This document shows, piece after piece, positions 42,831 through 50,564 of a DNA stretch of 64,000 bases. Under the pieces are notes generated by a model. That model was given only the letters and a program-made list of their open reading frames with translations, made no database searches and was not told the origin of the DNA. How positions within the stretch are numbered: position 1 is the first letter of the stretch; each line of letters starts with the position of its first letter. The stretch lies in the NCBI GenBank assembly GCA_021850095.1, contig JAJZRX010000003.1, forward strand, positions 1 to 64,000. The letters run 5' to 3'. The stretch is from Deltaproteobacteria bacterium (GTDB taxonomy: Bacteria; Desulfobacterota; Desulfuromonadia; Geobacterales; Pseudopelobacteraceae). The position numbers and the translations under genes are program-made.

Positions 42831-44312
42831 TTATGGCGTCGAACGGTCCTCGTTGCCGGTATCCGTACCACCCTGGGGGGCGGTCGGGCTTTCTGGGCCA
42901 AATTTCGCGTTTTTGTAATCCTGCCCTTCCGGAGGCAGTTCGCTGCATTCGTCCGGGTCGTATTCGAAGCCCAGCATGGAGGTGCAGAAGGCGAACATGC
43001 GGGCGGCTTTCTGCTGGTCGATCCAGCCCTGGGACTGGGCCACGGTCAGGGAGGTGGAAACATCCCGCAGCATGGTGGAGAGTTTGGCCACGTCCTTGTC
43101 GGTCAGGGGCGGGGTGCTGATGGTGTAATCGTAGGCTTGATCTTCCGGCACGTTCAGATAAGCGGCCTCGATCGCGCTGCTGATGACGAAGTCGGCGATG
43201 GTTTTCAGCACCGCTTTGGCTTCGTTCTGACGACGGGTGAAGTTCATCAGGGTCGGGCGGTCCATGGCGTCGGCCGTGGCGCGGTTGCTGCCGTCCGGAT
43301 CGGCGTACCAGTGGTTGGGCACGCACTTGGCCCCCAATATGTGGCGGCGCTGGAAACGGGTGGCGGTTTCGGCGTCCAGGGATTTCAGATCCGGGGCGAC
43401 GGCCTGGGCAGTGACCTTTTCATTATGGATGAAGGCACCGCCGGTGCGGGGCGGAGTGTAGAGCCGCCGTTCCTCCTCCAGCTGCTTGGCATCGGCGCCG
43501 GCCACGGTGATGTCGTAGTAGAAGGCGTTGAACTGGCTGTGCTTCTCGCCGGCGTCGATCATGGTCTGCTCGTAGGAGTCCAGGTGCTCGCCCACATTGA
43601 ACAGCTCGGAGGTGCCCAGCAGTTCGGAACTCATGCAGTTGATCTGGATCAGGAAACATTGCTCGGCGGTCATCTGGTCGCGCAGGTTCTTGGCGCGGAG
43701 GGACAGATCCTCTTCGGTGTCCCGGTCGAGGATCACTTTCAAGATCCGTTCGCCCTGCAGTTCGGTGGCTTTGATCTTGACGCCGATTTTGGTCTGGACA
43801 TCTTCCGGGTCGCAGATGGTGGTCTGGATCAGGCCGGGATCGAGATAGCCCAGTTTGACCCGCCCGGTCTGGTCGGCCACATGGGCGGTCAGGATGATGT
43901 TGCCGAAAACCGACAGTTCCTTGATGTAGTTGCCCCAGCGCAGTTCCAGCCGGTTGCGATCCCAGAACGATTGCAGCAGATCCTTGACGGCATCATGCTC
44001 GCAGCTGTAGGGCAGGGCATCGGCGGCGATGAAGGCGGCCGGGGTGTCGACCAGGAAGCCGGCCAGCGGGTTGGTCTTGTAGAGCCAGTAGGCCATGATG
44101 ATCTGCTGCTCGTAGGGGGCGATCAGGAGCTCGCGGGTGGAGGTGCCGTTCAAGAGCCGCCAGCCCTGTTCATTGTCGAGCGAGATCGAGGCGGCCTGGA
44201 GGCGTTCGGCCACGGCGGCCGGCAGGGCGGCTTTCAGGCGCTGGTCCACGGCGGCGGATAGTTGTTGTTCGACTTTTTTGTCAATGCCGAATAGGCGGTT
44301 TATGATCTTCAT
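42831..44312 (-). CDS. Portal protein (Mu gp29-like)
   Basis: 493 residues. Contains INRLFGIDKKVEQQLS at the N-terminus, then STRELLIAPYEQQIIMAYWL, TPAAFIAADALPYSC and GKLGYLDPGLIQTTI-like beta stretches, with a helical C-terminal half and an acidic tail. Order (after the large terminase, before head morphogenesis) and length fit a portal. AGGAGC precedes the ATG. The C-terminus overlaps the start region of the next gene slightly. Confidence 0.8.
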   Translation of the reverse strand: MKIINRLFGIDKKVEQQLSAAVDQRLKAALPAAVAERLQAASISLDNEQGWRLLNGTSTRELLIAPYEQQIIMAYWLYKTNPLAGFLVDTPAAFIAADALPYSCEHDAVKDLLQSFWDRNRLELRWGNYIKELSVFGNIILTAHVADQTGRVKLGYLDPGLIQTTICDPEDVQTKIGVKIKATELQGERILKVILDRDTEEDLSLRAKNLRDQMTAEQCFLIQINCMSSELLGTSELFNVGEHLDSYEQTMIDAGEKHSQFNAFYYDITVAGADAKQLEEERRLYTPPRTGGAFIHNEKVTAQAVAPDLKSLDAETATRFQRRHILGAKCVPNHWYADPDGSNRATADAMDRPTLMNFTRRQNEAKAVLKTIADFVISSAIEAAYLNVPEDQAYDYTISTPPLTDKDVAKLSTMLRDVSTSLTVAQSQGWIDQQKAARMFAFCTSMLGFEYDPDECSELPPEGQDYKNAKFGPESPTAPQGGTDTGNEDRSTP

Positions 44313-44361
44313 TGTTGCTCCTATGGGGTGATGCGGTGGTGAGTTACAAGCGTTGCATGCG

Positions 44362-46005
44362 TTACATGCGTTGAAGCGGAAAACCCGCTTGCCGCTTACC
44401 CGCTTCCCTGCTTCCCCGCATTAACGCTTTCCCGCTTCTGAATCGGTCCATCAGTCCAGACAACATCCCCTTGCGTTCGGCGTGATAGTTGTCGGAGGCT
44501 TCATCTTCTGGCGGGGCGACTGCCGCCGTGACCATGCCACCCTGCAGCCCGCTGATCGCCATTTCCGAGGCGTCCGGGCCGTCGTCATTGACCGCCGGGG
44601 TCAATAGATAGACGAACTGGCTTTTAAGCAGGTTCTGGTCGCTGTGGTTCTGCTCGAAGCGCATGTGGCCGAACTCCCAGAGATAGGCACAGGTGCCGAC
44701 GATGCGACCGATCTTGTTGGAGTTGTGCTGGATCGGCGACCAGGGGAGGAACCGGCCGACCTGGCGTGCATAGGTTGCGATGGCTTCATGGAGAAACTCC
44801 TTGAGCATGTTTTCTTCCACGAACGCCTTGGTACTTCCGTACTGGTCGACCTGGGCGTATGCAGCGGCGAACATCTCGCCAATGGATTGTTTCTTGAGCC
44901 AGGCATGCAGGCAGAAGAAGGTCATCTCCTTGGGATCGAGCCCCCAAGTGACGCAGGCACGATAGTCGTTGCCTTCGCCGGCCTTGGCCGAGGGGTCGAG
45001 GGCGGTGGCGATGATCAGCTGACGGTTGACGACCTCGATCCGCTCGTAGTGTGTGGCCTGCTCTTCGGGGAAGGGGGAGCCTTCCACCGCCACGATATTC
45101 TGCATCTCGCGATTGAAGTCGAAGGTGCCCATGTCGTGACGCTTCTTGGCCAGGCGTTCCAGGGACCAGTTTTGCGGCCACAAGGGGCGCTGGTTGCGCG
45201 AGCCTTCGTCAATGATGGCTTGATAGACCTTGGAGACGTAGCGCGGCTTGCCATCATCATCCAGGTCGGCGACCAGGGTGGATATGGCCGATTTGGGATG
45301 GAACAGGTTACCGACCATCAGGGCGTTATAGCCCTGTCCCAGGGAGCCGATCACGGTGCCGCGAATCCATTTAATGCCCCGCAGAACCAGCCGGGGATTC
45401 TCGACGTTGTCATCGTTTTCGAAATCGTCAATGCGGACATAGTCGGGGCGATGCGGCCCGTTTTTCAAACCACGGACTTTATCCTTGCGGCCACGGGCCA
45501 GCATCCAGATGCCGCCCTTGGTTTTAAAATCGTCATCGCTCCAGTTGCGGGTTTTGAAGCCGCCGAAGTCGTGCTTGATGCGCGGATTCTCCTCCAGTTC
45601 GAGCTTGATGGCCACGGTGAACCCGGCGGCCTGCTCGTGGGTATCGGAGATGATCATGCCGAAGTGGATCAGCTCATAGCAGATGACGTGCAGCGGATCA
45701 CCGAAGGTGAAGAAGGTGGTTTTGGCGTGCTCGCGTGGTGCGCCGATCAGGCCGAACTGGTCTTTCAGTTGCGTGAATTCAACCCATTCGTTGTGGAAAT
45801 CGCCGAAGGGGCAGGTGAAATAATGGGGCAGATAGGTCTGCATGAAGTACAGCTTGTCCGTGCGGGCGCGCTCCTTGCGGGCCTTCTTCTCGGCGGGCGT
45901 ATCGTTCTCGAAGGGGGAGACGCTCTCCTTGATCCAGGCGCGCAGCTCTGCGACCTGCTTGTCATACTGCCCTTCGGTAAGATTTGGTCGCTTACGCAGC
46001 GCCAT
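44362..46005 (-). CDS. Terminase large subunit
   Basis: DNA-packaging ATPase-nuclease of 547 residues. Walker A variant GAPREHAKT at 88-96; Walker B-like YVRIDDFE at 189-196; nuclease acidic residues in ALDPSAKAGEGND (Asp337, Asp347) and NDDGPDASEMA further on. The length is normal for Mu gp28-like enzymes. AAGGAG precedes the ATG, which overlaps the end of the small terminase gene by 14 bases. Confidence 0.88.
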   Translation of the reverse strand: MALRKRPNLTEGQYDKQVAELRAWIKESVSPFENDTPAEKKARKERARTDKLYFMQTYLPHYFTCPFGDFHNEWVEFTQLKDQFGLIGAPREHAKTTFFTFGDPLHVICYELIHFGMIISDTHEQAAGFTVAIKLELEENPRIKHDFGGFKTRNWSDDDFKTKGGIWMLARGRKDKVRGLKNGPHRPDYVRIDDFENDDNVENPRLVLRGIKWIRGTVIGSLGQGYNALMVGNLFHPKSAISTLVADLDDDGKPRYVSKVYQAIIDEGSRNQRPLWPQNWSLERLAKKRHDMGTFDFNREMQNIVAVEGSPFPEEQATHYERIEVVNRQLIIATALDPSAKAGEGNDYRACVTWGLDPKEMTFFCLHAWLKKQSIGEMFAAAYAQVDQYGSTKAFVEENMLKEFLHEAIATYARQVGRFLPWSPIQHNSNKIGRIVGTCAYLWEFGHMRFEQNHSDQNLLKSQFVYLLTPAVNDDGPDASEMAISGLQGGMVTAAVAPPEDEASDNYHAERKGMLSGLMDRFRSGKALMRGSREAGKRQAGFPLQRM

Positions 46006-46483
46006 CGAGCGACTCCTTGAATGCGGCGGTCAGGCTGTCGAAGGATTCGGCCAGCACCTTCAACCCCTCGGGTTCGTTTTCCTTCATCCAGCCGGCAATG
46101 AACTGCAGATTCTCCAGGAACACTTTGGCGCGGTCGAAACCCGCTCCCTGGGACTCGACCGCCTTAAACTTAACCACCAGTGACCCCAGCTTGGACAGAT
46201 TGTCGAGCGTGACGCCTTCAATGGCCCCCGGCTGGCGTTCTTCGGCGTAGGTCAGCTCACGTTCCAGCAGTGATTCCATTCGCAGCCCGAAGGTCGCTTT
46301 TCGCTCGCGGGCCTTGTCCCATTCGTCCAGATCATCAGCGGGCGCTTTCGTGCGGGCCTTCCAGTCGGTCAGGGTATTGCGCGAGACGTCCAGCGTTTCG
46401 GCGATGGCGGTCAGTGATTGCCCGTCGATATACATCTGGCGGGCCACCGGCTCCAGTTGTGCGCGGGCTCCCTTTTCGGCCAT
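45992..46483 (-). CDS. Terminase small subunit-like protein with N-terminal HTH
   Basis: Starts at ATG 46,483 (overlaps the upstream stop). It has an HTH near the N-terminus: ARQMYIDGQSLTAIAETLDV, then SRNTLTDWKARTKAPADDLD. This matches the DUF1804/Mu gp27-like small terminase. The C-terminal half is helical. Upstream in-frame extension overlaps another gene and is rejected. Confidence 0.75.
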   Translation of the reverse strand: MAEKGARAQLEPVARQMYIDGQSLTAIAETLDVSRNTLTDWKARTKAPADDLDEWDKARERKATFGLRMESLLERELTYAEERQPGAIEGVTLDNLSKLGSLVVKFKAVESQGAGFDRAKVFLENLQFIAGWMKENEPEGLKVLAESFDSLTAAFKESLDGAA

Positions 46484-46728
46484 CAGTTCAGCTCCCTTTT
46501 CAGCCGGGAAATATCGCCTTCCAGGCGGATGTATTCGGCCCAGGCGCTTTTCAGGATGTCCCATTGTTCATCCAGCTGGGGGATCTCCAGAGCCTCCACG
46601 GTGTAGAGGGTGGTGTTCAACCCCTGGCGCAGGGCGCGGGCGGCGGATTCGATCCTCATCTCCAGGCGGGCCTGTTTGGATTCGGCTTCGGCCAGTTTTC
46701 CGCGCATGGCGGCTCTTTCCAGACTCAT
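46483..46728 (-). CDS. Small coiled-coil phage protein (Mu gp26-like place)
   Basis: About 81 residues from ATG 46,728 (MSLERAAMRGKLAEAESKQ...), mostly heptad-like helix. Start overlaps the upstream stop; the longer frame extension has no ribosome site. In Mu-type order it lies where gp26 is. Function unknown. Confidence 0.65.
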   Translation of the reverse strand: MSLERAAMRGKLAEAESKQARLEMRIESAARALRQGLNTTLYTVEALEIPQLDEQWDILKSAWAEYIRLEGDISRLKRELN

Positions 46729-47144
46729 CACTTGCCCCCCATCAGGGTTCTGACCTGCGGACAAAAGGTATTGTTCTTGATTGCGTCGGCCAGGTGTGAA
46801 TTGGTCTGGGCGTTCAACGCGACAACACTCATGACCTCGCTGGTCAGTTTTTCCAGCCGATCGACAGCTTTGTCGTAATCGCCGATCAGGTGGACGTTGT
46901 TGTTGTAGAGCGACTTGATCGAGGCGATATCCTCGCGGTAGCGCGACATCATCAGGTTGGTCTGGTCGCGGTCCTGGCGGTGTTCCTTTTCGTAGGATTC
47001 GCGCAGCAGGCGCTGTTCATCCGCGTATTGCTCACGCTGTTTGTCCAGGCGCTTGTTGTCGAAGTGCCAGATGATGAAGATCAGACCGGGCAGGCCCAGC
47101 AGCTGGATGACAATCTGGACGAAGGGGAGCGAGAGTGATTCCAT
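46728..47144 (-). CDS. Membrane-anchored coiled-coil protein, spanin-like
   Basis: 138 residues. One N-terminal membrane segment (FVQIVIQLLGLPGLIFIIWH) then about 90 residues of charged coiled coil (KRLDKQREQYADEQRLLRES) and a short C-terminal part. This layout is that of an inner-membrane spanin (i-spanin) or similar lysis accessory. CGGAGG precedes the ATG. No o-spanin is certain, but the gene two upstream encodes a lipoprotein-like segment. Confidence 0.55.
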   Translation of the reverse strand: MESLSLPFVQIVIQLLGLPGLIFIIWHFDNKRLDKQREQYADEQRLLRESYEKEHRQDRDQTNLMMSRYREDIASIKSLYNNNVHLIGDYDKAVDRLEKLTSEVMSVVALNAQTNSHLADAIKNNTFCPQVRTLMGGK

Positions 47145-47360
47145 TTAGAGTAGCCTCCGGGCGTTGATTTCAATTTCAGTTTGACAGTCAATACAATGTC
47201 GACAGGTTGGTACCGCTTGGCGGCGTTTTTCCGGTATCTGGCTCCCGCATTCCTCACAGTGGCTCAAGCCCTTGCCGATCGGTTGATTGCGCCAGTGTTC
47301 GCGCAGGGCATCGGCGTTGTGTTCGGCCTGATAGTGCTGGGCGCGGTCGATCTCATCCAT
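47145..47360 (-). CDS. TraR/DksA-type C4 zinc finger protein
   Basis: 71 residues with the TraR-like finger CEECGSQIPEKRRQAVPTC then CIDC, after a helical N-terminus. Such proteins are regular in Mu-like phages between lysis and terminase genes and may bind RNA polymerase's secondary channel. GAGG is near the start. Confidence 0.85.
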   Translation of the reverse strand: MDEIDRAQHYQAEHNADALREHWRNQPIGKGLSHCEECGSQIPEKRRQAVPTCRHCIDCQTEIEINARRLL

Positions 47361-47543
47361 TTATTTAAGCCCGAAATCCAGGTCGGGCCAGGTGACGGAT
47401 TTGGACAGTTCCAGGGCCTGGTTGATCTGTTCCTGGGTCACATCCTCGCGGTAGGTGGCGATGACCTTGCTGCCTTCGACGATAATATCCCTGGCGATGG
47501 GGGCCAGGATGATGGCCAGCTGGGCGATCTGGGCGGCGTTCAT
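47361..47543 (-). CDS. Small phage protein in the lysis block (60 aa)
   Basis: Starts MNAAQIAQLAIILAPIARDI with a hydrophobic N-terminal helix, then an acidic helix (REDVTQEQINQALELSKSVT). CCGGAGGTG lies before the ATG. It overlaps the upstream lysis gene by four bases. Possibly a holin-associated protein; unassigned. Confidence 0.6.
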   Translation of the reverse strand: MNAAQIAQLAIILAPIARDIIVEGSKVIATYREDVTQEQINQALELSKSVTWPDLDFGLK

Positions 47544-48115
47544 TTGACACCTCCGGCCAGCTGGAGCAGATGGTTTGCGATGTCGTGGACCCGTACCAGG
47601 GCCTGGGTTAGCTCGGCCGGGTCGCCGCCCTGGGTGGAGTGCAGCAGATAGGCGTCCACGGCGGCGTCATAGGCGTGCTGGGATGTTTTGTAAGCCAGCT
47701 TGGCCTGGGCGCATTTGTCGGCCGGCATCTGGCCGGATCTGCAGAGGGTATCGGTGGCGCTGGCGGCGGTGACGATGGTTGATTTGGCGGCCAGCAGGGA
47801 TTTGCCGGCTACGATCTGCGGGCTGTCATTGGTGGCCGGTTTGGCGGCCGGGACGGCACAGGCGGATATCAGGGCGGCCGTGGCAATCAGAGCCAGGAGC
47901 GGCACAACGGGCGGCGGAGCGTTATCGGATGGTCGAGGGCCGGTTGACCAGTCCAGTTGACTATTGGTCACTATCCGCAGGATCAGGTTGATGAAGCCCA
48001 GGATGGCGGTCTGTAATTCCGGATCGAGGATGAATCCGAACTGGCTCTGGAGGATCAGGGCGATGATGGCCAGCAGGTTGATCCAGAGGGTTTTCGACGC
48101 GTACCAGCTTTTCAT
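47540..48115 (-). CDS. Holin-like protein fused to a lipoprotein-like (o-spanin-like) segment
   Basis: 191 residues. The N-terminal ~50 residues (SKTLWINLLAIIALILQSQF, then a second hydrophobic segment) resemble a holin-type membrane protein. From about residue 70 a new start-like segment reads VVPLLALIATAALISAC, a signal peptide with lipobox. It continues with two Cys-containing, Ala-rich helical repeats. A GTG codon at that place could be an internal start giving a separate lipoprotein. ACGGAGG precedes the main ATG. The pair would cover inner and outer membrane steps of lysis. Confidence 0.55.
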   Translation of the reverse strand: MKSWYASKTLWINLLAIIALILQSQFGFILDPELQTAILGFINLILRIVTNSQLDWSTGPRPSDNAPPPVVPLLALIATAALISACAVPAAKPATNDSPQIVAGKSLLAAKSTIVTAASATDTLCRSGQMPADKCAQAKLAYKTSQHAYDAAVDAYLLHSTQGGDPAELTQALVRVHDIANHLLQLAGGVK

Positions 48116-48203
48116 TGGTGGCCTCCGTTGGGCATTGGGTTTTGGCGCACTCCACGGCGTGACGGGCCGAGCAATGTCCGGTGTATGAGTATTGGCAGCG
48201 CAT
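47961..48203 (-). CDS. Possible Cys-rich small protein overlapping the holin gene
   Basis: Frame starting right at the endolysin stop (TGATG) with MRCQYSYTGHCSARHAVECA, three or four early Cys, and an AT-to-GC like coding feel for the first ~35 residues only. The rest overlaps the holin-like gene in another frame and is not protein-like. The real gene may be shorter or absent. Confidence 0.35.
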   Translation of the reverse strand: MRCQYSYTGHCSARHAVECAKTQCPTEATNEKLVRVENPLDQPAGHHRPDPPEPVRIHPRSGITDRHPGLHQPDPADSDQ

Positions 48204-48721
48204 CAGGCACGGGCCAGCCAGCCGTGCAGGTATCTGCTTTGGCTGGAATCATTCAGCGCCAGCTTGGTGTAAAAGCGCCGTGCTTCAATGCGGCAGCTTT
48301 CCAGCAGTTCGACCGGATCAGCGGCGTGGAGTTTGGCTTTTGTCTGTGGGCCGATCACGCCGTCGGGATCTACATAGAGCGCCCGCTGCAATAGTTTGTA
48401 GGCCTGGCGGATCCCCATATTTACGGCTTTGTCGAATAGCCAGTTAGCCAGCGCCTGGTCTTTGATTTCATCCATCAGCGGCATCCAGAAGTTGCGCTGG
48501 TAAAAGTCTTTGACCTTGCCCTGGAGTTGGGCGTTGCGATCCAGGCAGGCTGGAAAATCCCGCGTGCCTTTGCCGGCATCCACGTCCGGCCAGCCGTCCC
48601 AGCCGCGCCAGTGTTTGCGGCTGATACCGCGATAGGTTTCGCCGCCGTGATCCTGCCGATCCCAGACGTAGCCGCCTTCGTGTTTCATGGTGGCCAGGAA
48701 GGCCGGTTCAAAAAGTGCCAT
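48203..48721 (-). CDS. Endolysin, GH108 N-acetylmuramidase-like with PG-binding domain
   Basis: Cell-wall hydrolase, about 172 residues from ATG 48,721 (GGAG upstream; the longer frame is rejected). N-terminal catalytic motif is KHEGGYVW with Glu14, followed by GGETYRGISRKHW, the zliS/GH108 signature. The C-terminal half (LLQRALYVDPDGVIGPQTKA) is a peptidoglycan-binding repeat. No signal peptide, so it depends on the holin. First gene of the leftward late block behind promoter module B. Confidence 0.9.
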   Translation of the reverse strand: MALFEPAFLATMKHEGGYVWDRQDHGGETYRGISRKHWRGWDGWPDVDAGKGTRDFPACLDRNAQLQGKVKDFYQRNFWMPLMDEIKDQALANWLFDKAVNMGIRQAYKLLQRALYVDPDGVIGPQTKAKLHAADPVELLESCRIEARRFYTKLALNDSSQSRYLHGWLARA

Positions 48722-48809
48722 ACGGGCTCCGGTTTTGGTTAATGGACCGGGGCCGGGGGCGTTCCCCCGGCCTGGTGTCGGCATTTTTTACGCCGCCGGT
48801 CTGTGAACT

Positions 48810-48836
48810 GGGCGGACACATGGGTCCGCCCCTACG
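48810..48836. repeat. Dispersed palindromic repeat
   Basis: GGGCGGAC-ACATG-GGTCCGCCC followed by CTACG, upstream of the endolysin gene. Confidence 0.75.
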
Positions 48837-48981
48837 TATGCGGGCTCGGGCAGGATCACGGAGGCTGCCGTCATCGCCCTCCTGGTATTTGGTTAAAGGC
48901 GGACCGGCAAGGCGCTCAATTCCTGGCCGGTCCTATAACAAAGGAGGTAGCTGACGGGGACTATAGCGGGATAGTGGGTGA

Positions 48982-49112
48982 GGGTCTTTTCGCAGGATGA
49001 AAAAGAAAAGCCCCAATCCGGGGTGGAAAGGGGCTTTTCTTGGGGATGCTTGCCAGGGTGCTTGGGAGACCTCTGTTTTGCGCTTTGTACTCTTTTCGGT
49101 TTTGGTTGTCAA
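48982..49112 (-). promoter_or_regulatory. Phage promoter-hairpin module, copy B (lysis/head block)
   Basis: Minus strand: TTGACA (49,112-49,107), 17-base spacer ending AAAAGAG, TACAAA (49,089-49,084). About 45 bases further is an 11-bp stem AGAAAAGCCCC / GGGGCTTTTCT (49,004-49,040), then TTTTTCATCC and GCGAA-AGACCC. Spacer end, -10, hairpin tail and the words after it match copy A at 35.7 kb. The rest of the 411-base gap around it (48,785-49,195) has no convincing gene. Confidence 0.75.
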
Positions 49113-49195
49113 TGGTGGAATACATAACTCCCGCAGCAGCGGACTCCGCAAGCTCCGCCGCTGTGCTTGGGGGTTATCTTGCTCTTGCCACCTGG

Positions 49196-49771
49196 TCAGG
49201 AAAACAGCGACATTTGACCGGCACGGGCGGCTCGGAGGTCAGAAGTTACCCGCTGCACCGTGGATCGTGCCCGGCCAACGCTTCGGGAAATCTCCCCGAT
49301 TGATTCTTCGGCAGCGAGAAAGCGAATGCGGATGGTGTCCCGCTCGTCATCCGTCAAAGGTGGTTTGACCTGCCGCTTCATAAAATAGGCGGTGACCAAT
49401 GCTCTGTGGATCTGCCAAGCCTTTTCATCGTTCAAACTTTTCACCAGCATCATGTAGCCGGTCAGCGTGAGCAAAATCATGCTGCCACGGTGTCCGCCTT
49501 TTGTCTTTGGTACTACGAAATTCGTAGTACCAATCGCCCTCTTTGGTGGGACGAAATTCGTCCCACCAAAGAGCTGATTCCATTCTTCGTAAGTGGCCTC
49601 AAAAAAGTCTTCACCCTCAATGAAATGCTCCCGGTTTGCCCGGAAGTTTCTCTTTGCCGTGCCTTGTGCCCTACCGTGAAAATCATCGACTTGCGGCAGT
49701 GTCACGATTGGACGCTTATTGAAGAAAACCGGCGCAACTTTTCTATCTACGATTTTTATCAATGATCCCAT
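49196..49771 (-). CDS. ORF6N domain protein with C-terminal HTH
   Basis: 191-residue phage regulator-like protein. N-terminal ORF6N domain: VFFNKRPIVTLPQVDDFHGR, then FRANREHFIEGEDFF. The middle has a repeated TNFVxPK segment, encoded by two perfect DNA palindromes. The C-terminus (IGEISRSVGRARSTVQRVTS) is an HTH. ORF6N proteins are typical phage regulators or antirepressors. It lies just upstream of late promoter B. Confidence 0.85.
   Translation of the reverse strand: MGSLIKIVDRKVAPVFFNKRPIVTLPQVDDFHGRAQGTAKRNFRANREHFIEGEDFFEATYEEWNQLFGGTNFVPPKRAIGTTNFVVPKTKGGHRGSMILLTLTGYMMLVKSLNDEKAWQIHRALVTAYFMKRQVKPPLTDDERDTIRIRFLAAEESIGEISRSVGRARSTVQRVTSDLRAARAGQMSLFS
49508..49571. repeat. Two perfect palindromes within the ORF6N gene
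   Basis: GGTACTACGAA-A-TTCGTAGTACC (about 49,508-49,532) and CTTTGGTGGGACGAA-A-TTCGTCCCACC... (about 49,541-49,571, 15-bp arms). Both share the centre ACGAAATTCGT, which encodes TNFV in the gene. Confidence 0.85.
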
Positions 49772-49773
49772 TA

Positions 49774-50250
49774 TTACACCTCCAGTGGAATGTCGTTAAG
49801 GCGCGGCAGAATGCTCTCTAGGTCGGTTCCGATTTCGCGCAGAAACCAGTAGAGCCCTTCGGTGCCTCGCACGCTGAGATGAAGCTCGGCGTTATTGTCG
49901 ATTAGTTGTTGTGAAAGCAGGTCGGTAATAAAGGAGATTTTGGCGGTGATGGGGTTGACAACATCGGCGGGTTCGCGGGAATTGGTGATTGCGGGAATGG
50001 ACATAATGGTTCTCCTCGTTGTTTTCGAATTGGACACTTTCGAAGGTGCCGGGTGGTTCGAAACCGTCAACGAGAACGGCGCAAGGGTTTCCCCGTAAGG
50101 GTGTTGTATAACCTTGCCCACCCGACAGCCTTTCATCTGTAGGGCACAAAAATACCTGATATCGGTCAGGTTCCGCTCGTTGACTCGTGGTTTCGACGCC
50201 ACTTGCCCACAAGCTAAAGCGGAAGCGGTTATTTTGTCAAGCGTTTTCAT
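49774..50250 (-). CDS. Phage protein with two ribosome-bound starts (158 or 76 aa)
   Basis: The frame opens at ATG 50,250 directly after AGGAGGAG, and again in frame at ATG 50,004 after GAGGAGAACC. The short form (MSIPAITNSREPADVVNPIT, FITDLLSQQLIDNNAELHLS) is a coherent small domain. The upstream 82 residues (ACGQVASKPRVNERNLTDIR, CRVGKVIQHPYGETLAPFSL, SNHPAPSKVSNSKTTRRTI) are encoded by hairpin-rich DNA and resemble, as I recall, Ash-type phage leader proteins. So it may be a long and a short product, or an RNA leader with a short protein. Overlaps the Mor-like gene stop. Confidence 0.55.
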   Translation of the reverse strand: MKTLDKITASALACGQVASKPRVNERNLTDIRYFCALQMKGCRVGKVIQHPYGETLAPFSLTVSNHPAPSKVSNSKTTRRTIMSIPAITNSREPADVVNPITAKISFITDLLSQQLIDNNAELHLSVRGTEGLYWFLREIGTDLESILPRLNDIPLEV

Positions 50251-50564
50251 ATCAACTCCTCCTGTTTCCAGCCGTGCTTCTCCTCCCTATCCGCCTTCAG
50301 TATCTCGTAGATCGTCGGCAGCGGCAGGCCGGTGTCCAGTGCCAGGCGGCGGTGATTGGCTCCGGTGAATTTATCCAGGACATAGGCCCGTTTGGCCGGG
50401 TAGAGAATCCGGTCGGCTTTTTTGAGGTAGATCGGCACTCCGGGGAAAGCCTCGGCCAGTTTGACCATGGCTTCGGCTCCGATGACGTTGGCGACTTCCT
50501 GGTAGCGTTCCGGCAGTTGGTCGATCTGGAGGTACTCCAGATATTTTGCGTTTTGCTCATTCAT
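50247..50564 (-). CDS. mor: Mor/C-like transcriptional activator
   Basis: 105 residues: dimerisation helices (YLQIDQLPERYQEVANVIGA, EAMVKLAEAFPGVPIYLKKA) then an HTH (NHRRLALDTGLPLPTIYEIL). This matches the Mor/C family of Mu, activators of middle or late operons. It ends the early leftward block and probably turns on the late genes. The gene overlaps both neighbours by four bases. Confidence 0.8.
   Translation of the reverse strand: MNEQNAKYLEYLQIDQLPERYQEVANVIGAEAMVKLAEAFPGVPIYLKKADRILYPAKRAYVLDKFTGANHRRLALDTGLPLPTIYEILKADREEKHGWKQEELI

Noticed and set aside
48930-48960. AAAGGAGGTAG sequence before the late promoter
   Set aside because: A fine ribosome site in the plus direction but no start codon or frame follows it.
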